Virus record (IMG/VR): IMGVR_UViG_3300035181_002093
Location: 62,001 to 126,000 of that record
Length of the DNA: 64,000 nt
From: a virus
Reading direction: 5' to 3' (one strand)
Below, one piece after another: positions 24,889 to 33,630 of this stretch. How positions within the stretch are numbered: the stretch's first letter is position 1; the number at the start of each line of letters is the position of its first letter. Under the pieces are notes generated by a model that saw nothing but the letters and a program-made list of their open reading frames with translations, was not told the origin of the DNA and ran no database searches. Made by a program: the position numbers and the translations under genes.

Positions 24889-26159
24889 CGGACGTGCTCG
24901 AACTGGCCGTGCGTCACGGCGTTGGTCGCTTCGTCGAGAAGCGCGCAGGCGTCATGCTGCCTCTTGCAGTGGGTGCGATGATCCCGGGCATCGTGCACAA
25001 GGCGATCGATCGTGCACACTCGACGGAGCAACAGCTCAACCGCGCCGAGTACAACCCGATGAAGACGGCCGCGGCGAACCCGTGGTCAGCGATCCTCGGA
25101 CACATGCTCGGTCAGGGCGCGAGTGCGACAGGACAAGCCATCGGAGGCAACATCGCGCACGCAGGTCGCGAGATGTCAGGCCAGGGCGCCGAGTTCGGAG
25201 CTGGCGGTGCGAGCGGCCTCAAGGGCAGCTTCGGACAGCTCGGGGCATCGCCCGTAACGGGCGTCGCACAAGGCATCTCGGGCGGCATCGGCGACCTCAT
25301 CAAACGCAAGATCACCGGACGCGAATTCGGTGAGAAGAAGGATCCGTTCTCCATGGGAGCGGGCGCGGCCATCCAGACGTTCGGCAAGGAGATGGGCACC
25401 ACCGGCGCCAACCTCCTGCGCGACATGGCCAACAAGGCGATGGAGACCGCAAGCCATGCCGGAGACGAGGCCGCACGTCAAGCCATCTTGGGTGAGCTGA
25501 AGAAGACCGACTCGGTCCTCGCCAACGCGGACGACAAGACGCTCATGGAGGCCTACCACACGATGTCTCGCTTCGCGCCGGTGCTCTCGACCGACAAGAA
25601 TGCAGTACGGTCGTTCCTGCGTCAGGCTGTGATGTCGGGCTCGGGTCCGGACTACATGTCGATCAAGCTGCTCGCGGATTCGGAACGCGCGGTGACCGGC
25701 GGCAACGACAAGCGCGCCATGGTGCTGCCGCCCGCGCTCGCCGAACTGCTTCCCTCGCTCGGCCGAGGAGCGTTGATGGGCGGCGGTGTCGGCGCAATCA
25801 GCGGTGCGCTTGCTGACAAGGACGACCGAGCCGGCGGCGCGATGCGCGGCGCTCTCGGCGGTGCAGCCGCGGGCGGGCTCGGCGGCGCATTGCACACGCA
25901 CATGAACAAGGCGCCTGAAGCGTCGACACATCAAGGCTACGCTCGCGGCGTGGTTCCCAACCGACAACCGCGCGAGGAGTGGCCCCTTACTGCGCTCCGC
26001 GATCTGCACCCCTATCCAGCAGGCAACACCGGCGGTGACCTCAAGAACCTGAAGTACGACGGACAGGTCCACTCCGACAACCATCGCTGGGTGACGCCTC
26101 CCGTCCAGGATCTCGCGCGCGACCTCGAAAAACTGCAACTGCCTGGAGGCAACTCGTGA
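24879..26159 (+). CDS. Gly-rich hydrophobic virion-block protein
   Basis: A 426-residue protein starting at GTG 24879 behind GAGG. An upstream extension would lie wholly inside the previous gene. The N-terminus QLADVLELAVRHGVGRFVEK is a degenerate form of the recurrent tag. Long Gly/Ala-rich stretches (GQGASATGQAIGGNIAHAG; GALMGGGVGAISGAL; GALGGAAAGGLGGAL) resemble glycine-zipper membrane-penetrating segments, such as those of ejection proteins. The C-terminus is polar. It may be an internal or ejected virion protein. Confidence 0.6.
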   Translation: MQLADVLELAVRHGVGRFVEKRAGVMLPLAVGAMIPGIVHKAIDRAHSTEQQLNRAEYNPMKTAAANPWSAILGHMLGQGASATGQAIGGNIAHAGREMSGQGAEFGAGGASGLKGSFGQLGASPVTGVAQGISGGIGDLIKRKITGREFGEKKDPFSMGAGAAIQTFGKEMGTTGANLLRDMANKAMETASHAGDEAARQAILGELKKTDSVLANADDKTLMEAYHTMSRFAPVLSTDKNAVRSFLRQAVMSGSGPDYMSIKLLADSERAVTGGNDKRAMVLPPALAELLPSLGRGALMGGGVGAISGALADKDDRAGGAMRGALGGAAAGGLGGALHTHMNKAPEASTHQGYARGVVPNRQPREEWPLTALRDLHPYPAGNTGGDLKNLKYDGQVHSDNHRWVTPPVQDLARDLEKLQLPGGNS

Positions 26160-26602
26160 CCCTCGATGACCTCATCCCTCCGCACGTCACCTCCGCCGTC
26201 CGTGACCTCGGCCTCCACAAGGTCGCCGGCGCGATGCTCGGCGTTCCCGAGCTGACGATCAAGGAAGCCGTCGCGACGATCGGCATGAAGGCCTTCGTGC
26301 GTCGCAAGGAAGCGCGCGCAATCGCAGATGGCATCGCCGCGTACGCCACGCTCACCAACGAGAAGATCGCCGAGAGCCCCGCGCTCATGGCGCTGCTTCG
26401 CCGTGCCGCGATGCCGGCTGCTGCCGGTGCAGGCATCGGCATGGCACCGCACTTCCTGTCGAGCGATCCGTACGAGCAGCAGAAGAGCGCGGTCCCCGCG
26501 GGCGCTCTCGGCGCTCTGCTCGGCGGCCTGACCGGCATCGCTTCTGGGATGCACGGCCTCCCGCCGGAACTCAGCCAGGGAGTCGCGCAAGCGCTTCGCT
26601 GA
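26156..26602 (+). CDS. Small protein with glycine-zipper helix
   Basis: A 148-residue protein. The N-terminal half is helical and polar. The C-terminal half has AAMPAAAGAGIGMAPHFL and AGALGALLGGLTGIASGM, two Gly/Ala-rich hydrophobic helices. It overlaps its upstream neighbour by 4 bases. It resembles in composition the preceding 426-residue protein, so a shared membrane-related or internal-virion role is inferred. Confidence 0.6.
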   Translation: MTLDDLIPPHVTSAVRDLGLHKVAGAMLGVPELTIKEAVATIGMKAFVRRKEARAIADGIAAYATLTNEKIAESPALMALLRRAAMPAAAGAGIGMAPHFLSSDPYEQQKSAVPAGALGALLGGLTGIASGMHGLPPELSQGVAQALR

Positions 26603-26604
26603 TC

Positions 26605-27174
26605 ATGACACCCTTCACACAAGCCCTCGAGACGTCGGTCTTCCTCGCCGAGAAGATCGCGTCCGCGCGTCCTGCAAGCGCCACGCTGCGTGAGAAGCTC
26701 GCGATGGCGGACTTCGCCGCGTTCGGGTTGTTCAAGCGTGCAGCGTTCGACCCCGCGGCGCTCTCTGCGTTGCAGAAGGGGTTGGGATGGGGTGTCGGTC
26801 TCGGCGTGCCTGCGCTTGGCGTCGGACACATGATGCTCGGCGATGCAAAGCGCCACAGCGCCGACGTTCTACGTGACGCACGCAACCAGGCGCTTCTGAC
26901 AGCCGCCGGTGTCGGAAGCATGCAGGCCCTCGGTGACATCTTTCGTGGAGGCCCCAAGCCGTCGCAATCGAGCGGCCTGGGGTCGATGGTAGACACGGGA
27001 ATGTCGCCAGCCACGACGACGGCGCAGAAGCTCGCGGCTGCGATCATGGTCGATGACGTGCTTGAAGACGGCTGCTATCTGCTCGACGACCCAAGCCTCA
27101 AGCACGCGATGCTCGTCCAGCTCGTTCGCCATCGCAGCGATGCGACCAGCCTACTGCGGAGCCTTCTGCCGTGA
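26605..27174 (+). CDS. Hypothetical virion-block protein
   Basis: A 189-residue protein with helical N-terminus (LAEKIASARPASATLREKLA) and the segment ADFAAFGLFKRAAF, which resembles half of the recurrent tag. A Gly-rich hydrophobic stretch (GLGWGVGLGVPALGVGHMML) and a helical C-terminus follow. It starts 2 bases after the previous stop and overlaps the protease gene by 4 bases. Confidence 0.55.
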   Translation: MTPFTQALETSVFLAEKIASARPASATLREKLAMADFAAFGLFKRAAFDPAALSALQKGLGWGVGLGVPALGVGHMMLGDAKRHSADVLRDARNQALLTAAGVGSMQALGDIFRGGPKPSQSSGLGSMVDTGMSPATTTAQKLAAAIMVDDVLEDGCYLLDDPSLKHAMLVQLVRHRSDATSLLRSLLP

Positions 27175-30008
27175 AGAAGATCATCGAGCTGGACGACTAC
27201 TTCCCGACGGGAGAGCCGACAGTGCAGACCGTGCTCACCTGGAACAACGGGCGCAGCGTCGACACCAGCCGCATCACGAAGTACGCGTCCGAGGCGCTCG
27301 ACTACATCAAGGCGGTCGCGCCCGAACCGGGCAAGACGTCGCTCCTTCTCAACGCTCTCGGCGCCGAAGAGACCTACGGCCCGAACCGCAACGGTGACGG
27401 GTTCCCCGAGTTCCCTGTTCCCGCGCGTGGCAAGATCGCGTCTGTCGATCGCCGCTGGTTCGTGCCGCCCGGTGAAGAGCTGACCGAGCACTACGCGTCG
27501 TTCGAGAAGAACCCTGCCCACGCTTTCAAGCACCACGTGAACCGAGATCCGTCCAAAGCGTCCGGCGTGGTCAAGAAGGCGTTCTGGAACCCGCGCATGC
27601 ACCGCGTGGAGCTGCTCGTCTCGGTCGACAACGACAAGGACCCCGAGTGGGTCAAGCGCGCCAGCGACGGTGAGTTCGTGCCTGTATCCATGGGCTGTTT
27701 CCTCGCGGGGGCCAAGGTCACGATGGCCGACGGCACCCAGAAGTGCATCGAAGACGTGCTGGTCGGTGACGAGGTAGTCACGCACCGGGGACGTGTGCGT
27801 CGCGTACTCGAGACACACAAGCGTCCGTATCGCGGGAACGTCTACACGATCCGTGCGGAAGCGCATCCGGAGATTAACGCAACCGAAGAACATCCGTTCT
27901 TCGCGACGCCGCTCGAGAGCGTCAAGCGTTTTCAGCCTGGGGGCGCGAAGTGGAAGTGGCGGGACGATGCCAAGGTGCAGGGTGATTGGACGCACGCGAA
28001 CTGTCTCGATGACCAGCTCCTGCTTGCACCCATCGATCGGACAGAGACGTCGCCCGAGTACCTGACCCGCGCGTTCGCACGCCTGTTCGGCTACTACCTT
28101 GCCGAAGGTCACATCATCTGGCGCGACGGCGCGCCCTACGCCATCGAGCTGACAACGCACAAGGACGACGCGGTCCACGGCGAGATTGCTGCGCTGTGCG
28201 CCGAGTTCGGAACACGAAACGCGCCCTGGACGTTCGAACGCAAGAACACGTCCGAGGCGCGCGGCATTCTGGTCTGTGACGATCGTCTTGCGGCCCTGTG
28301 TTACACGCACGGCAGCGCCTTGGCGAAGACCAAGCAGTTGTCACCGGCGGCAATGCAGTGGAACACGGCGATGCAGCGCGAGATGTTCGGCGCGTACGCC
28401 AACGGCGACGGGTGCGGACGTGACGGGTGGCTCAAGATTTCAACGGCGTCGGACGCGCTCGCCGCGCAGTGGACGCGCATGTTGCCGCGTTTGGGCATCC
28501 TCGCCTCGTGCAATCAACTCACCCACAAAGCGGGCAGCGGCTTCAGCGCGACAGACACGTACGAATGGGTCGTCCACATCGGCGCACAATGGGCCCATCG
28601 ACTGCGAGGGGTCTGCGCCAAGGTGGTGGCGCACGAAGTCCTGGCCAAGAAGGAAAGCCGGAAAATCGTCGACGAGTACGTTTGCACCCCCATCCGCGAG
28701 ATCGACGCGCGTTACATGGAGACGGACGTCTACAATCTAGAGGTCGAGGAAGACGAGAGCTACCTCATCGAGGGGCTAGCGGTTCACAACTGTCGCATCA
28801 AGCGCGATGTCTGCGCCCGTTGTGGCAACGAAGCGCCCACGCGCGCGGACTACTGCGATCACGTGAAGTTCGCGATGAACCAGGTCGACGAGAACGGGTT
28901 CAAGGACTACGTCCACAACCCCTCGCCCGACTTCTTCGACATCTCGCGCGTGTTCCGTCCCGCCGATCGCACCGGCTACACGCTCAAGAAGGTCGCCTAC
29001 GTTCACGAGGTACGGCTCTCCGCAGAGCTTGGAGCGATCGCGGAGCGTCTCGCGCTCAAGAGTGGTGCATCGCAAAAACTCTCCGACATCGACAAGGTGA
29101 TCCGCGCCGAGCCTCTCGCCTCGAGCACGCTCACGCCTGACGAGCGGTCGTTCATCGTGAAGTTCCGTGATCACGCAGGCCCCAAGCTCGCGTCGTCCGA
29201 GAACATCAACACAAACCAGCTGCTCATGTACCCACTTGGTGAAGTGCTCAGCGCTGCAGCGACCAACGGCGTTGTCTTCAAGGACGCCGAGTTCATTGCG
29301 CTTGCATCTACCAAGCTTGCCGGTCAGATATTGCAGCTGTCTCCGTACACGCTTGCCAAGGTGGCTGCAGCCGCGCGTTGGTCGCTCAACATATTCGCTG
29401 ACCGTCCAGAGATTCTGGACGAGCTGATCGAGAGTAGCGCGCTCGAGTCGTCGAAGATCGCGAACACCTTGATGCCGTTCTTCGCGAACGTTCGCGAGAA
29501 GCGCGCGTACGCTGGCGAGATGCTCTACCGACGGCTCGTGCCCGAGGGCATCGGTCTTCGTCCTGATGCGGCGCCGACGACGGACGTGCTACACACGCCG
29601 TACGGTGACACCACACGCGGTGCTGCGATCGATGCACAAGACGCGGTCACGCGTGCGCATGTCGGCAAGGTTCTCGGTGGAACGGGTTTGCTGTTGGGCG
29701 GCTACAAGGCGCTCACCGCGTTCCCGTGGATGCGCAAGTTCAAGGTGCCGCTTGCCGTCGGTACGACGGCTCTCGGTGCAGCAACGCTGGGCAAGCGCCC
29801 AGGTGGAACGATGCGCACTGACGAAGGCTACGACATCCCCGACATCACCGAGCTGTCAGCAAAGACTGCGTCGCAAGCAGCGATCGTCCATCTCATCGAA
29901 TGCGCGCAACCGAAGGCGCGCGGGTTCGATTTCTCGAGTATCAAGATCTCGTCCCTGGCAACTTTGGATCAGGTGGCGGAAGCTCTCGGTTCCATCGTCT
30001 TGACTTGA
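27171..30008 (+). CDS. Probable capsid maturation protease, intein-containing
   Basis: A 945-residue precursor; without the 365-residue intein the product is 580 residues. The extein N-terminal domain (about 1-175) has YGPNRNGDGFPEFP, HHVNRDPSKASGVV and MHRVELLVSVD, ending in VSMG. The C-extein begins CRIKRDVCARCGN and continues to YCDH, a zinc-binding knuckle, then PDFFDISRVFRP. This layout resembles the putative prohead-protease proteins of large phages, a recollection I cannot check here. The C-terminal ~350 residues are helical with a Gly-rich segment (LGGTGLLLGGYKAL). Position upstream of the major capsid gene agrees. The catalytic residues are not identified, so protease function is an inference. 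Confidence 0.6.
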   Translation: MKKIIELDDYFPTGEPTVQTVLTWNNGRSVDTSRITKYASEALDYIKAVAPEPGKTSLLLNALGAEETYGPNRNGDGFPEFPVPARGKIASVDRRWFVPPGEELTEHYASFEKNPAHAFKHHVNRDPSKASGVVKKAFWNPRMHRVELLVSVDNDKDPEWVKRASDGEFVPVSMGCFLAGAKVTMADGTQKCIEDVLVGDEVVTHRGRVRRVLETHKRPYRGNVYTIRAEAHPEINATEEHPFFATPLESVKRFQPGGAKWKWRDDAKVQGDWTHANCLDDQLLLAPIDRTETSPEYLTRAFARLFGYYLAEGHIIWRDGAPYAIELTTHKDDAVHGEIAALCAEFGTRNAPWTFERKNTSEARGILVCDDRLAALCYTHGSALAKTKQLSPAAMQWNTAMQREMFGAYANGDGCGRDGWLKISTASDALAAQWTRMLPRLGILASCNQLTHKAGSGFSATDTYEWVVHIGAQWAHRLRGVCAKVVAHEVLAKKESRKIVDEYVCTPIREIDARYMETDVYNLEVEEDESYLIEGLAVHNCRIKRDVCARCGNEAPTRADYCDHVKFAMNQVDENGFKDYVHNPSPDFFDISRVFRPADRTGYTLKKVAYVHEVRLSAELGAIAERLALKSGASQKLSDIDKVIRAEPLASSTLTPDERSFIVKFRDHAGPKLASSENINTNQLLMYPLGEVLSAAATNGVVFKDAEFIALASTKLAGQILQLSPYTLAKVAAAARWSLNIFADRPEILDELIESSALESSKIANTLMPFFANVREKRAYAGEMLYRRLVPEGIGLRPDAAPTTDVLHTPYGDTTRGAAIDAQDAVTRAHVGKVLGGTGLLLGGYKALTAFPWMRKFKVPLAVGTTALGAATLGKRPGGTMRTDEGYDIPDITELSAKTASQAAIVHLIECAQPKARGFDFSSIKISSLATLDQVAEALGSIVLT
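27696..28790 (+). mobile_element. Intein with LAGLIDADG homing endonuclease in protease-like gene
   Basis: A 365-residue intein, residues 176-540 of the precursor. It starts with CFLAGAKVTMADG (block A); block B is NATEEHPFFATP. Two LAGLIDADG-like motifs follow (LFGYYLAEGHI and MFGAYANGDGC). Block F is YNLEVEEDESYLIEG, and the end is LAVHN followed by Cys541. All class-1 splicing residues are present (C1, terminal HN, C+1), so it should be active. The insertion splits VSMG|CRIK in front of the CxxC knuckle. Confidence 0.93.
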
Positions 30009-30033
30009 ATTTGTTTTTCCGCGCACGGCCCAC

Positions 30034-30039
30034 TATCAT
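30034..30039 (+). promoter_or_regulatory. Putative -10 box upstream of 190-aa gene
   Basis: TATCAT in cccactatcattttc within a 57-base gap, 26 bases before the ATG at 30066, with cggag as ribosome site between. It fits the recurrent YCTATMAT box. Confidence 0.45.
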
Positions 30040-30065
30040 TTTCACCGTAACGGAGACGGCAATCC

Positions 30066-30638
30066 ATGAAGCTCTCAAACGCACTCGGGATGATCAAAGG
30101 CGGCGAGAAGACCGCGAGCGCGTCTGCGCCCACCGGATCTGCGTCTCCAACCACAGACGCCGGCGAGCGTCTGAAGCAAGCGCTCAAGGAAGCGACCGCT
30201 CCGGCGGTGCAGTCCAAGACCGCGAGCCAGACTTCGCCGATCGAAGACCTCACCAAGATCGCGGCTGACCTGAGCAAGGCCGAGCACGAGGCCCTCGCCA
30301 AGGAGGCGCAGCTCTATGGCGCCGCCATGTGCGACGGCTTCATGGCTCGCGCGTCTCAGTACAAGGAGGCGGCCGACAAGGCCGCGCCCCTCGCGAAGAC
30401 CGCCGCAGTCGCAGGAGGGTCATCGGACTTCGAGAAGTTCGCTGCCGAGAACCCGGACCTCGTGAAGGAAGCGGCCACCCTCGGCTACACGTCCACGATG
30501 GGTCAGCTCGAAAAGCTGGCCGAGTCGGCGTACGCCAAGGGCTGGAACGACACGGTCGAGCAGATCCACAAGGTGGCGAGCGAGTCCTTCGTCGCCGGCT
30601 TCCGTGACACTCTTCAGCTGATCGAGGGCGCTCGCTGA
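30066..30638 (+). CDS. Ala/Lys-rich helical protein, scaffold-like
   Basis: A 190-residue protein rich in Ala, Lys and Glu, mostly helical and without membrane segments. The C-terminal part SAYAKGWNDTVEQIHKVA resembles the recurrent tag, and a second copy-like segment SFVAGFRDTLQLI follows it. It lies shortly before the capsid genes behind its own putative promoter. An assembly or scaffold role is plausible. Confidence 0.6.
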   Translation: MKLSNALGMIKGGEKTASASAPTGSASPTTDAGERLKQALKEATAPAVQSKTASQTSPIEDLTKIAADLSKAEHEALAKEAQLYGAAMCDGFMARASQYKEAADKAAPLAKTAAVAGGSSDFEKFAAENPDLVKEAATLGYTSTMGQLEKLAESAYAKGWNDTVEQIHKVASESFVAGFRDTLQLIEGAR

Positions 30639-30641
30639 GCC

Positions 30642-30914
30642 ATGGCTGACGTGGTTCACATCGACGCGCTCGCTCGCCTCAAGCAGGCAGCGGAAGCGAA
30701 GACGGCCGCGGATCCCGCGCTCGTCAAGGCGTTGCTTGGTGGTGGTGCGTTGCTTGGCGGCGGTGCCCTTGGCGCCGGCCTCATGCATGCCCATGACGAA
30801 GCCGCGCGCGAACGCGCCAAGAACACAGGCTTCGGCGCAGGGATTGCGACTGGCATGGCCGGGCCGCAGATCATCGACGCGCTGCACGCCGTGATGCATC
30901 GAGGCGCGCCGTGA
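30642..30914 (+). CDS. Small glycine-zipper protein
   Basis: A 90-residue protein. A polar helical N-terminus is followed by the Gly/Leu/Ala stretch LLGGGALLGGGALGAGLMHA (about 39-58), a His/Arg-rich linker and GFGAGIATGMAG. It starts 3 bases after the previous stop. Possibly a membrane-inserting or internal virion peptide; the function is unknown. Confidence 0.55.
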   Translation: MADVVHIDALARLKQAAEAKTAADPALVKALLGGGALLGGGALGAGLMHAHDEAARERAKNTGFGAGIATGMAGPQIIDALHAVMHRGAP

Positions 30915-31126
30915 ACCGCACGCATCAACACCTATCGCTCGTCGTGGACGAGGTGCTCGCGGAAGCGAACGCCGCGTCCCATCGCAAGACGGCCGAGACG
31001 CATGCGATCAAAGTCGCAGCGGCACAACCCAAGACCGAGACGGCGCGCGGTCTGCGCGCCCTCGCCGACGAAGTTCGTACCGCATCGAGCGACGTGTCGT
31101 ACGATGATCTCATGGGGGCCCTGTGA
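30911..31126 (+). CDS. Small hypothetical protein
   Basis: A 71-residue helical protein starting with GTG and overlapping the upstream TGA by 4 bases. It ends in SSDVSYDDLMGAL, with no recognised motif. Part of a chain of very small overlapping genes just upstream of the capsid genes. Confidence 0.5.
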   Translation: MNRTHQHLSLVVDEVLAEANAASHRKTAETHAIKVAAAQPKTETARGLRALADEVRTASSDVSYDDLMGAL

Positions 31127-31278
31127 AGGAATCCGAGATGCTTCGTACGATCGCAAGTGACCTGCGTGCGCAGGGCTTGAAGCAAGCCGAAGACCGCAAG
31201 ATCAAGGCGGCCAGCGTGCTCGTCGCAGCGACGGGTTTCGGCATGCTGCGTTCCAAGCTCGGAGGCGCTCGTGGTTGA
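31123..31278 (+). CDS. Small hypothetical protein
   Basis: A 51-residue gene. GTG start overlaps the preceding TGA as GTGA, and the end overlaps the next gene by 8 bases. It begins with a helical polar stretch (KESEMLRTIASDLRAQGLKQ) and ends hydrophobic (AASVLVAATGFGML). No family is recognised; the gene chain and the overlap style support it. Confidence 0.45.
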   Translation: MKESEMLRTIASDLRAQGLKQAEDRKIKAASVLVAATGFGMLRSKLGGARG

Positions 31279-31627
31279 TCACACCAAGCTCGCGGCGGTC
31301 TTCGATGCCATGGCCGACTATGTCGACCAGGTCGAGACTGAGAAGACCTCATCGGTCGCAGCCGCACGTCAGGTGCGTCTCGACAAGATCGCCACGGCAC
31401 ACGCCGTGGCACACGGAGAAGAGCTGCCGGACATCGCCCGGCAGAAGCTCGCGAAGGCCGACGACGCGACTCTCGATGTGGTCGAGGACTTGCTCTCCAA
31501 GCAAGCCGGCGTCGTCACTCCCCTCGGCGGCGGCGTTTCGGCCGACGACGATCTCCAACCCAAGACCCCCAAGCAAGCAGCTGATGCGGCGGACGAACGA
31601 TTCGTCAGCTGGATCGTTTCCTCGTAG
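31271..31627 (+). CDS. Small hypothetical protein
   Basis: A 118-residue helical protein with GTG start. It is polar and Ala/Asp/Lys-rich, with a C-terminal QAADAADERFVSWIVSS. It lies directly upstream of the decoration-like and major capsid genes. No family assignment. Confidence 0.55.
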   Translation: MVDHTKLAAVFDAMADYVDQVETEKTSSVAAARQVRLDKIATAHAVAHGEELPDIARQKLAKADDATLDVVEDLLSKQAGVVTPLGGGVSADDDLQPKTPKQAADAADERFVSWIVSS

Positions 31628-31650
31628 CGCATTCCCGGAGGCAGACTCAG

Positions 31651-32115
31651 ATGATCCTGAACAGCAAGTTCGACGTTCTGCGCGGTTGGCCCCGTGAAGG
31701 TGCAATCGACGAATCCTTCACCATCAAGCAGACGGTGCCCGGCACCGACGACGCCCTGCCTCTGGGCACGGTCGTGTTCGTCGATACCGACGGCACAGCC
31801 AAGGCTGCATCCACCCCGAACCGCGCGGCCGCCAACGCCGTCGCGACCTGGGTCGTGGTCGCCGGCAACGACGACTTCTCGTCGCAGTTCGTCCACAAGG
31901 TCGTCGGTCTCCGCTCGAACGCAGAGTTCAAGCTCGACCCGGCGAACTTCAACGCGGGCACGTACACCCCGGGCGTCAAGCTGACGTTCGTCTCCGGCAA
32001 GTGGCAGCCCGCTGTCGCCGGCAACCAGATCATCGGCGAGGTTCTCCAGGACCTCACCGCGACGGACGGCACGATCGTCGTCTTCTACACCGGCGGCGAC
32101 GCCAACTCGTTCTAG
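31651..32115 (+). CDS. Capsid decoration/stabilisation-like protein
   Basis: A 154-residue beta-rich protein without cysteines, immediately upstream of the major capsid gene. Segments such as LPLGTVVFVDTDG, AVATWVVVAG and GTIVVFYTGGDANSF suggest a small beta barrel, as in head-decoration proteins encoded next to capsid genes. A good GGAGG lies before the ATG. The assignment rests on position and composition only. Confidence 0.5.
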   Translation: MILNSKFDVLRGWPREGAIDESFTIKQTVPGTDDALPLGTVVFVDTDGTAKAASTPNRAAANAVATWVVVAGNDDFSSQFVHKVVGLRSNAEFKLDPANFNAGTYTPGVKLTFVSGKWQPAVAGNQIIGEVLQDLTATDGTIVVFYTGGDANSF

Positions 32116-32142
32116 TCCACCTGGGTCAAGGAGAACCACACA

Positions 32143-33081
32143 ATGTCGGCAGCGTACAAGACACAGACCCAGCAGGTTTCTAATCAGTTCATCAACTCGA
32201 ACTTCGTCCGCAAGGTCGAAGACGGGCGGACGAAGGAGGCAGCGGCCGAGGGTACGGCGTTCATTCGCCAGAAGCTCCGTCAGGAGTCCTTCGCACGCGA
32301 GATCATCGAGCCCGTCATGCTGGCGGACGACGAGATCGACCGTGACGAGAACACCGACCAGCCCAAGAAGATCGTCGAGAAGGAGCCCGACTCCGTCGCC
32401 ACGTTCGTGCCGTTCAACGGCACGGCGCAGCGTACGTGGTTCCGTGGCAAGCGCTTCTCGGTCTACTTCGGCAAGACCGAGTCGCAGCGGTACACCAAGA
32501 ACAAGTTCGAGCTGATGACGTATCAGAACGACATCCGCAAGATCCTGTCGGACAACTCCGTCAAGGACATGGCGGACCAGGAAGACCAGAAGTTCCTGGA
32601 CACCATCAACGCGATCATCGCGCTGAACCTCGCGACGCAACGCACCCTCGCGGGCGCGTTCAACTCGAGCGCGTTCAAGCTCGGCTTCCAGGGCCTCGTC
32701 AACCGGCGCCAGCCGATCGGCAAGCTCCTGATGTCGAAGTCGACGTACTACGAGGCCCTCGACCTGCCGGCGACCTCCGTCGGCAACGACGTGGCGTCGC
32801 GGCACTACGACATGGGCATCGAGGCCGAGGAGAAGCTGTGGGGCATCCCCGTGGTTTCGACCATCAAGCGCGAGATCGTCGACGACGTCGCCGGTTCGAC
32901 TCGCCGCTCGGTCTACGTGTTCGCGCCGCAGAACTACCTCGGCGTGTTCTTCCTCCTGCAGGATGCGACCCTGTACATCAAGCAGGAAGCCGACATCATC
33001 GAGTTCTGGAGCTACGCAGCGCCGGGCATCGGCATCGGCAACACGCTGGCGACCCAGCGCATCGACCTGCCGTTCGCCTGA
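32143..33081 (+). CDS. Major capsid protein (HK97-type)
   Basis: A 312-residue protein with the order of elements of HK97-fold capsid proteins. An N-terminal helical arm (FIRQKLRQESFAREIIEP) and E-loop-like strands are followed by the spine-helix region DQEDQKFLDTINAIIALNL and the P-domain/A-domain segment LLMSKSTYYEAL. The C-terminal strands are KLWGIPVVSTIK and LGVFFLLQDATLYIKQ. The N-terminus is short, so extensive processing is not obvious. It has a strong AAGGAG site and is followed by a strong terminator, as expected for a highly expressed gene. Confidence 0.82.
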   Translation: MSAAYKTQTQQVSNQFINSNFVRKVEDGRTKEAAAEGTAFIRQKLRQESFAREIIEPVMLADDEIDRDENTDQPKKIVEKEPDSVATFVPFNGTAQRTWFRGKRFSVYFGKTESQRYTKNKFELMTYQNDIRKILSDNSVKDMADQEDQKFLDTINAIIALNLATQRTLAGAFNSSAFKLGFQGLVNRRQPIGKLLMSKSTYYEALDLPATSVGNDVASRHYDMGIEAEEKLWGIPVVSTIKREIVDDVAGSTRRSVYVFAPQNYLGVFFLLQDATLYIKQEADIIEFWSYAAPGIGIGNTLATQRIDLPFA

Positions 33082-33110
33082 ACAACATCCCTGCCCCAGG
33101 GTAGGCTGAG

Positions 33111-33152
33111 GCCTTCTTCCTCCCTTGTTCGGGGATTCAGGAAGAAGGCTTT
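33111..33152 (+). terminator. Strong intrinsic terminator after capsid gene
   Basis: An 11-bp perfect stem (gccttcttcct / aggaagaaggc) with a 17-base loop that can itself fold (cccttgttcgggg), followed by ttt. It lies 30 bases after the major capsid stop and 24 bases before the next ATG. Confidence 0.75.
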
Positions 33153-33175
33153 CGTCGTTTCACCCTTGGAGAACC

Positions 33176-33601
33176 ATGTCGAATCTGATCATCAAGAACA
33201 CGCAAGCGAGCACCCTCGATCTGACGCCGATGCGCGACGTGTTCGACGTCATCGTCGTGCTTCGGCCTGCGGGAACGAAGGGAGACTCGCGTGAGATCTC
33301 CGAGGAGACCGCAAGCCACGAGATCGTCGAGCGTGTGATGAAGGCGCGCTGGGTCTCGCTGGAAGCGGTTGACACGGGCGCACCGTCTGCGCCGACCGAG
33401 GTCCCCCGTACGCCTGTCGAGAACGTGGCCGTCGCGGCGACCGTGGAGTCTGCGCCCACCCCCGCCCCCGAACCTGTCGAGGACGAGCCTGAGCCTGAGA
33501 TCGAAGCCGAACCCGCGCCCGAGCCTGTGCCCGAGCCCATGCCCGTGCCTGCACCGACGGAGACGTCCGCGTCCTCCAAGCCCCGCCAGTCCCGCAAGTA
33601 G
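33176..33601 (+). CDS. Protein with acidic Pro/Glu C-terminal tail
   Basis: A 141-residue protein. A compact N-terminal domain (about 1-65; SNLIIKNTQASTLDLTPM, then DVIVVLRPAG) is followed by an extended Pro/Glu-rich tail with alternating EP and PAP units and a basic end. ATG at 33176 is preferred because TTGGAG lies just upstream. The N-terminal domain could bind the capsid, with the tail projecting, but this is speculation. Confidence 0.55.
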   Translation: MSNLIIKNTQASTLDLTPMRDVFDVIVVLRPAGTKGDSREISEETASHEIVERVMKARWVSLEAVDTGAPSAPTEVPRTPVENVAVAATVESAPTPAPEPVEDEPEPEIEAEPAPEPVPEPMPVPAPTETSASSKPRQSRK

Positions 33602-33613
33602 TCCTCGAGCCGC

Positions 33614-33619
33614 TACAAT
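33614..33619 (+). promoter_or_regulatory. Putative -10 box upstream of 168-aa gene
   Basis: TACAAT in gccgctacaatagagg, 11 bases before the ATG at 33631. A transcript would have a leader of only about 4-5 bases, or start inside the gagg ribosome-site-like bases. Confidence 0.4.
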
Positions 33620-33630
33620 AGAGGCACCCC

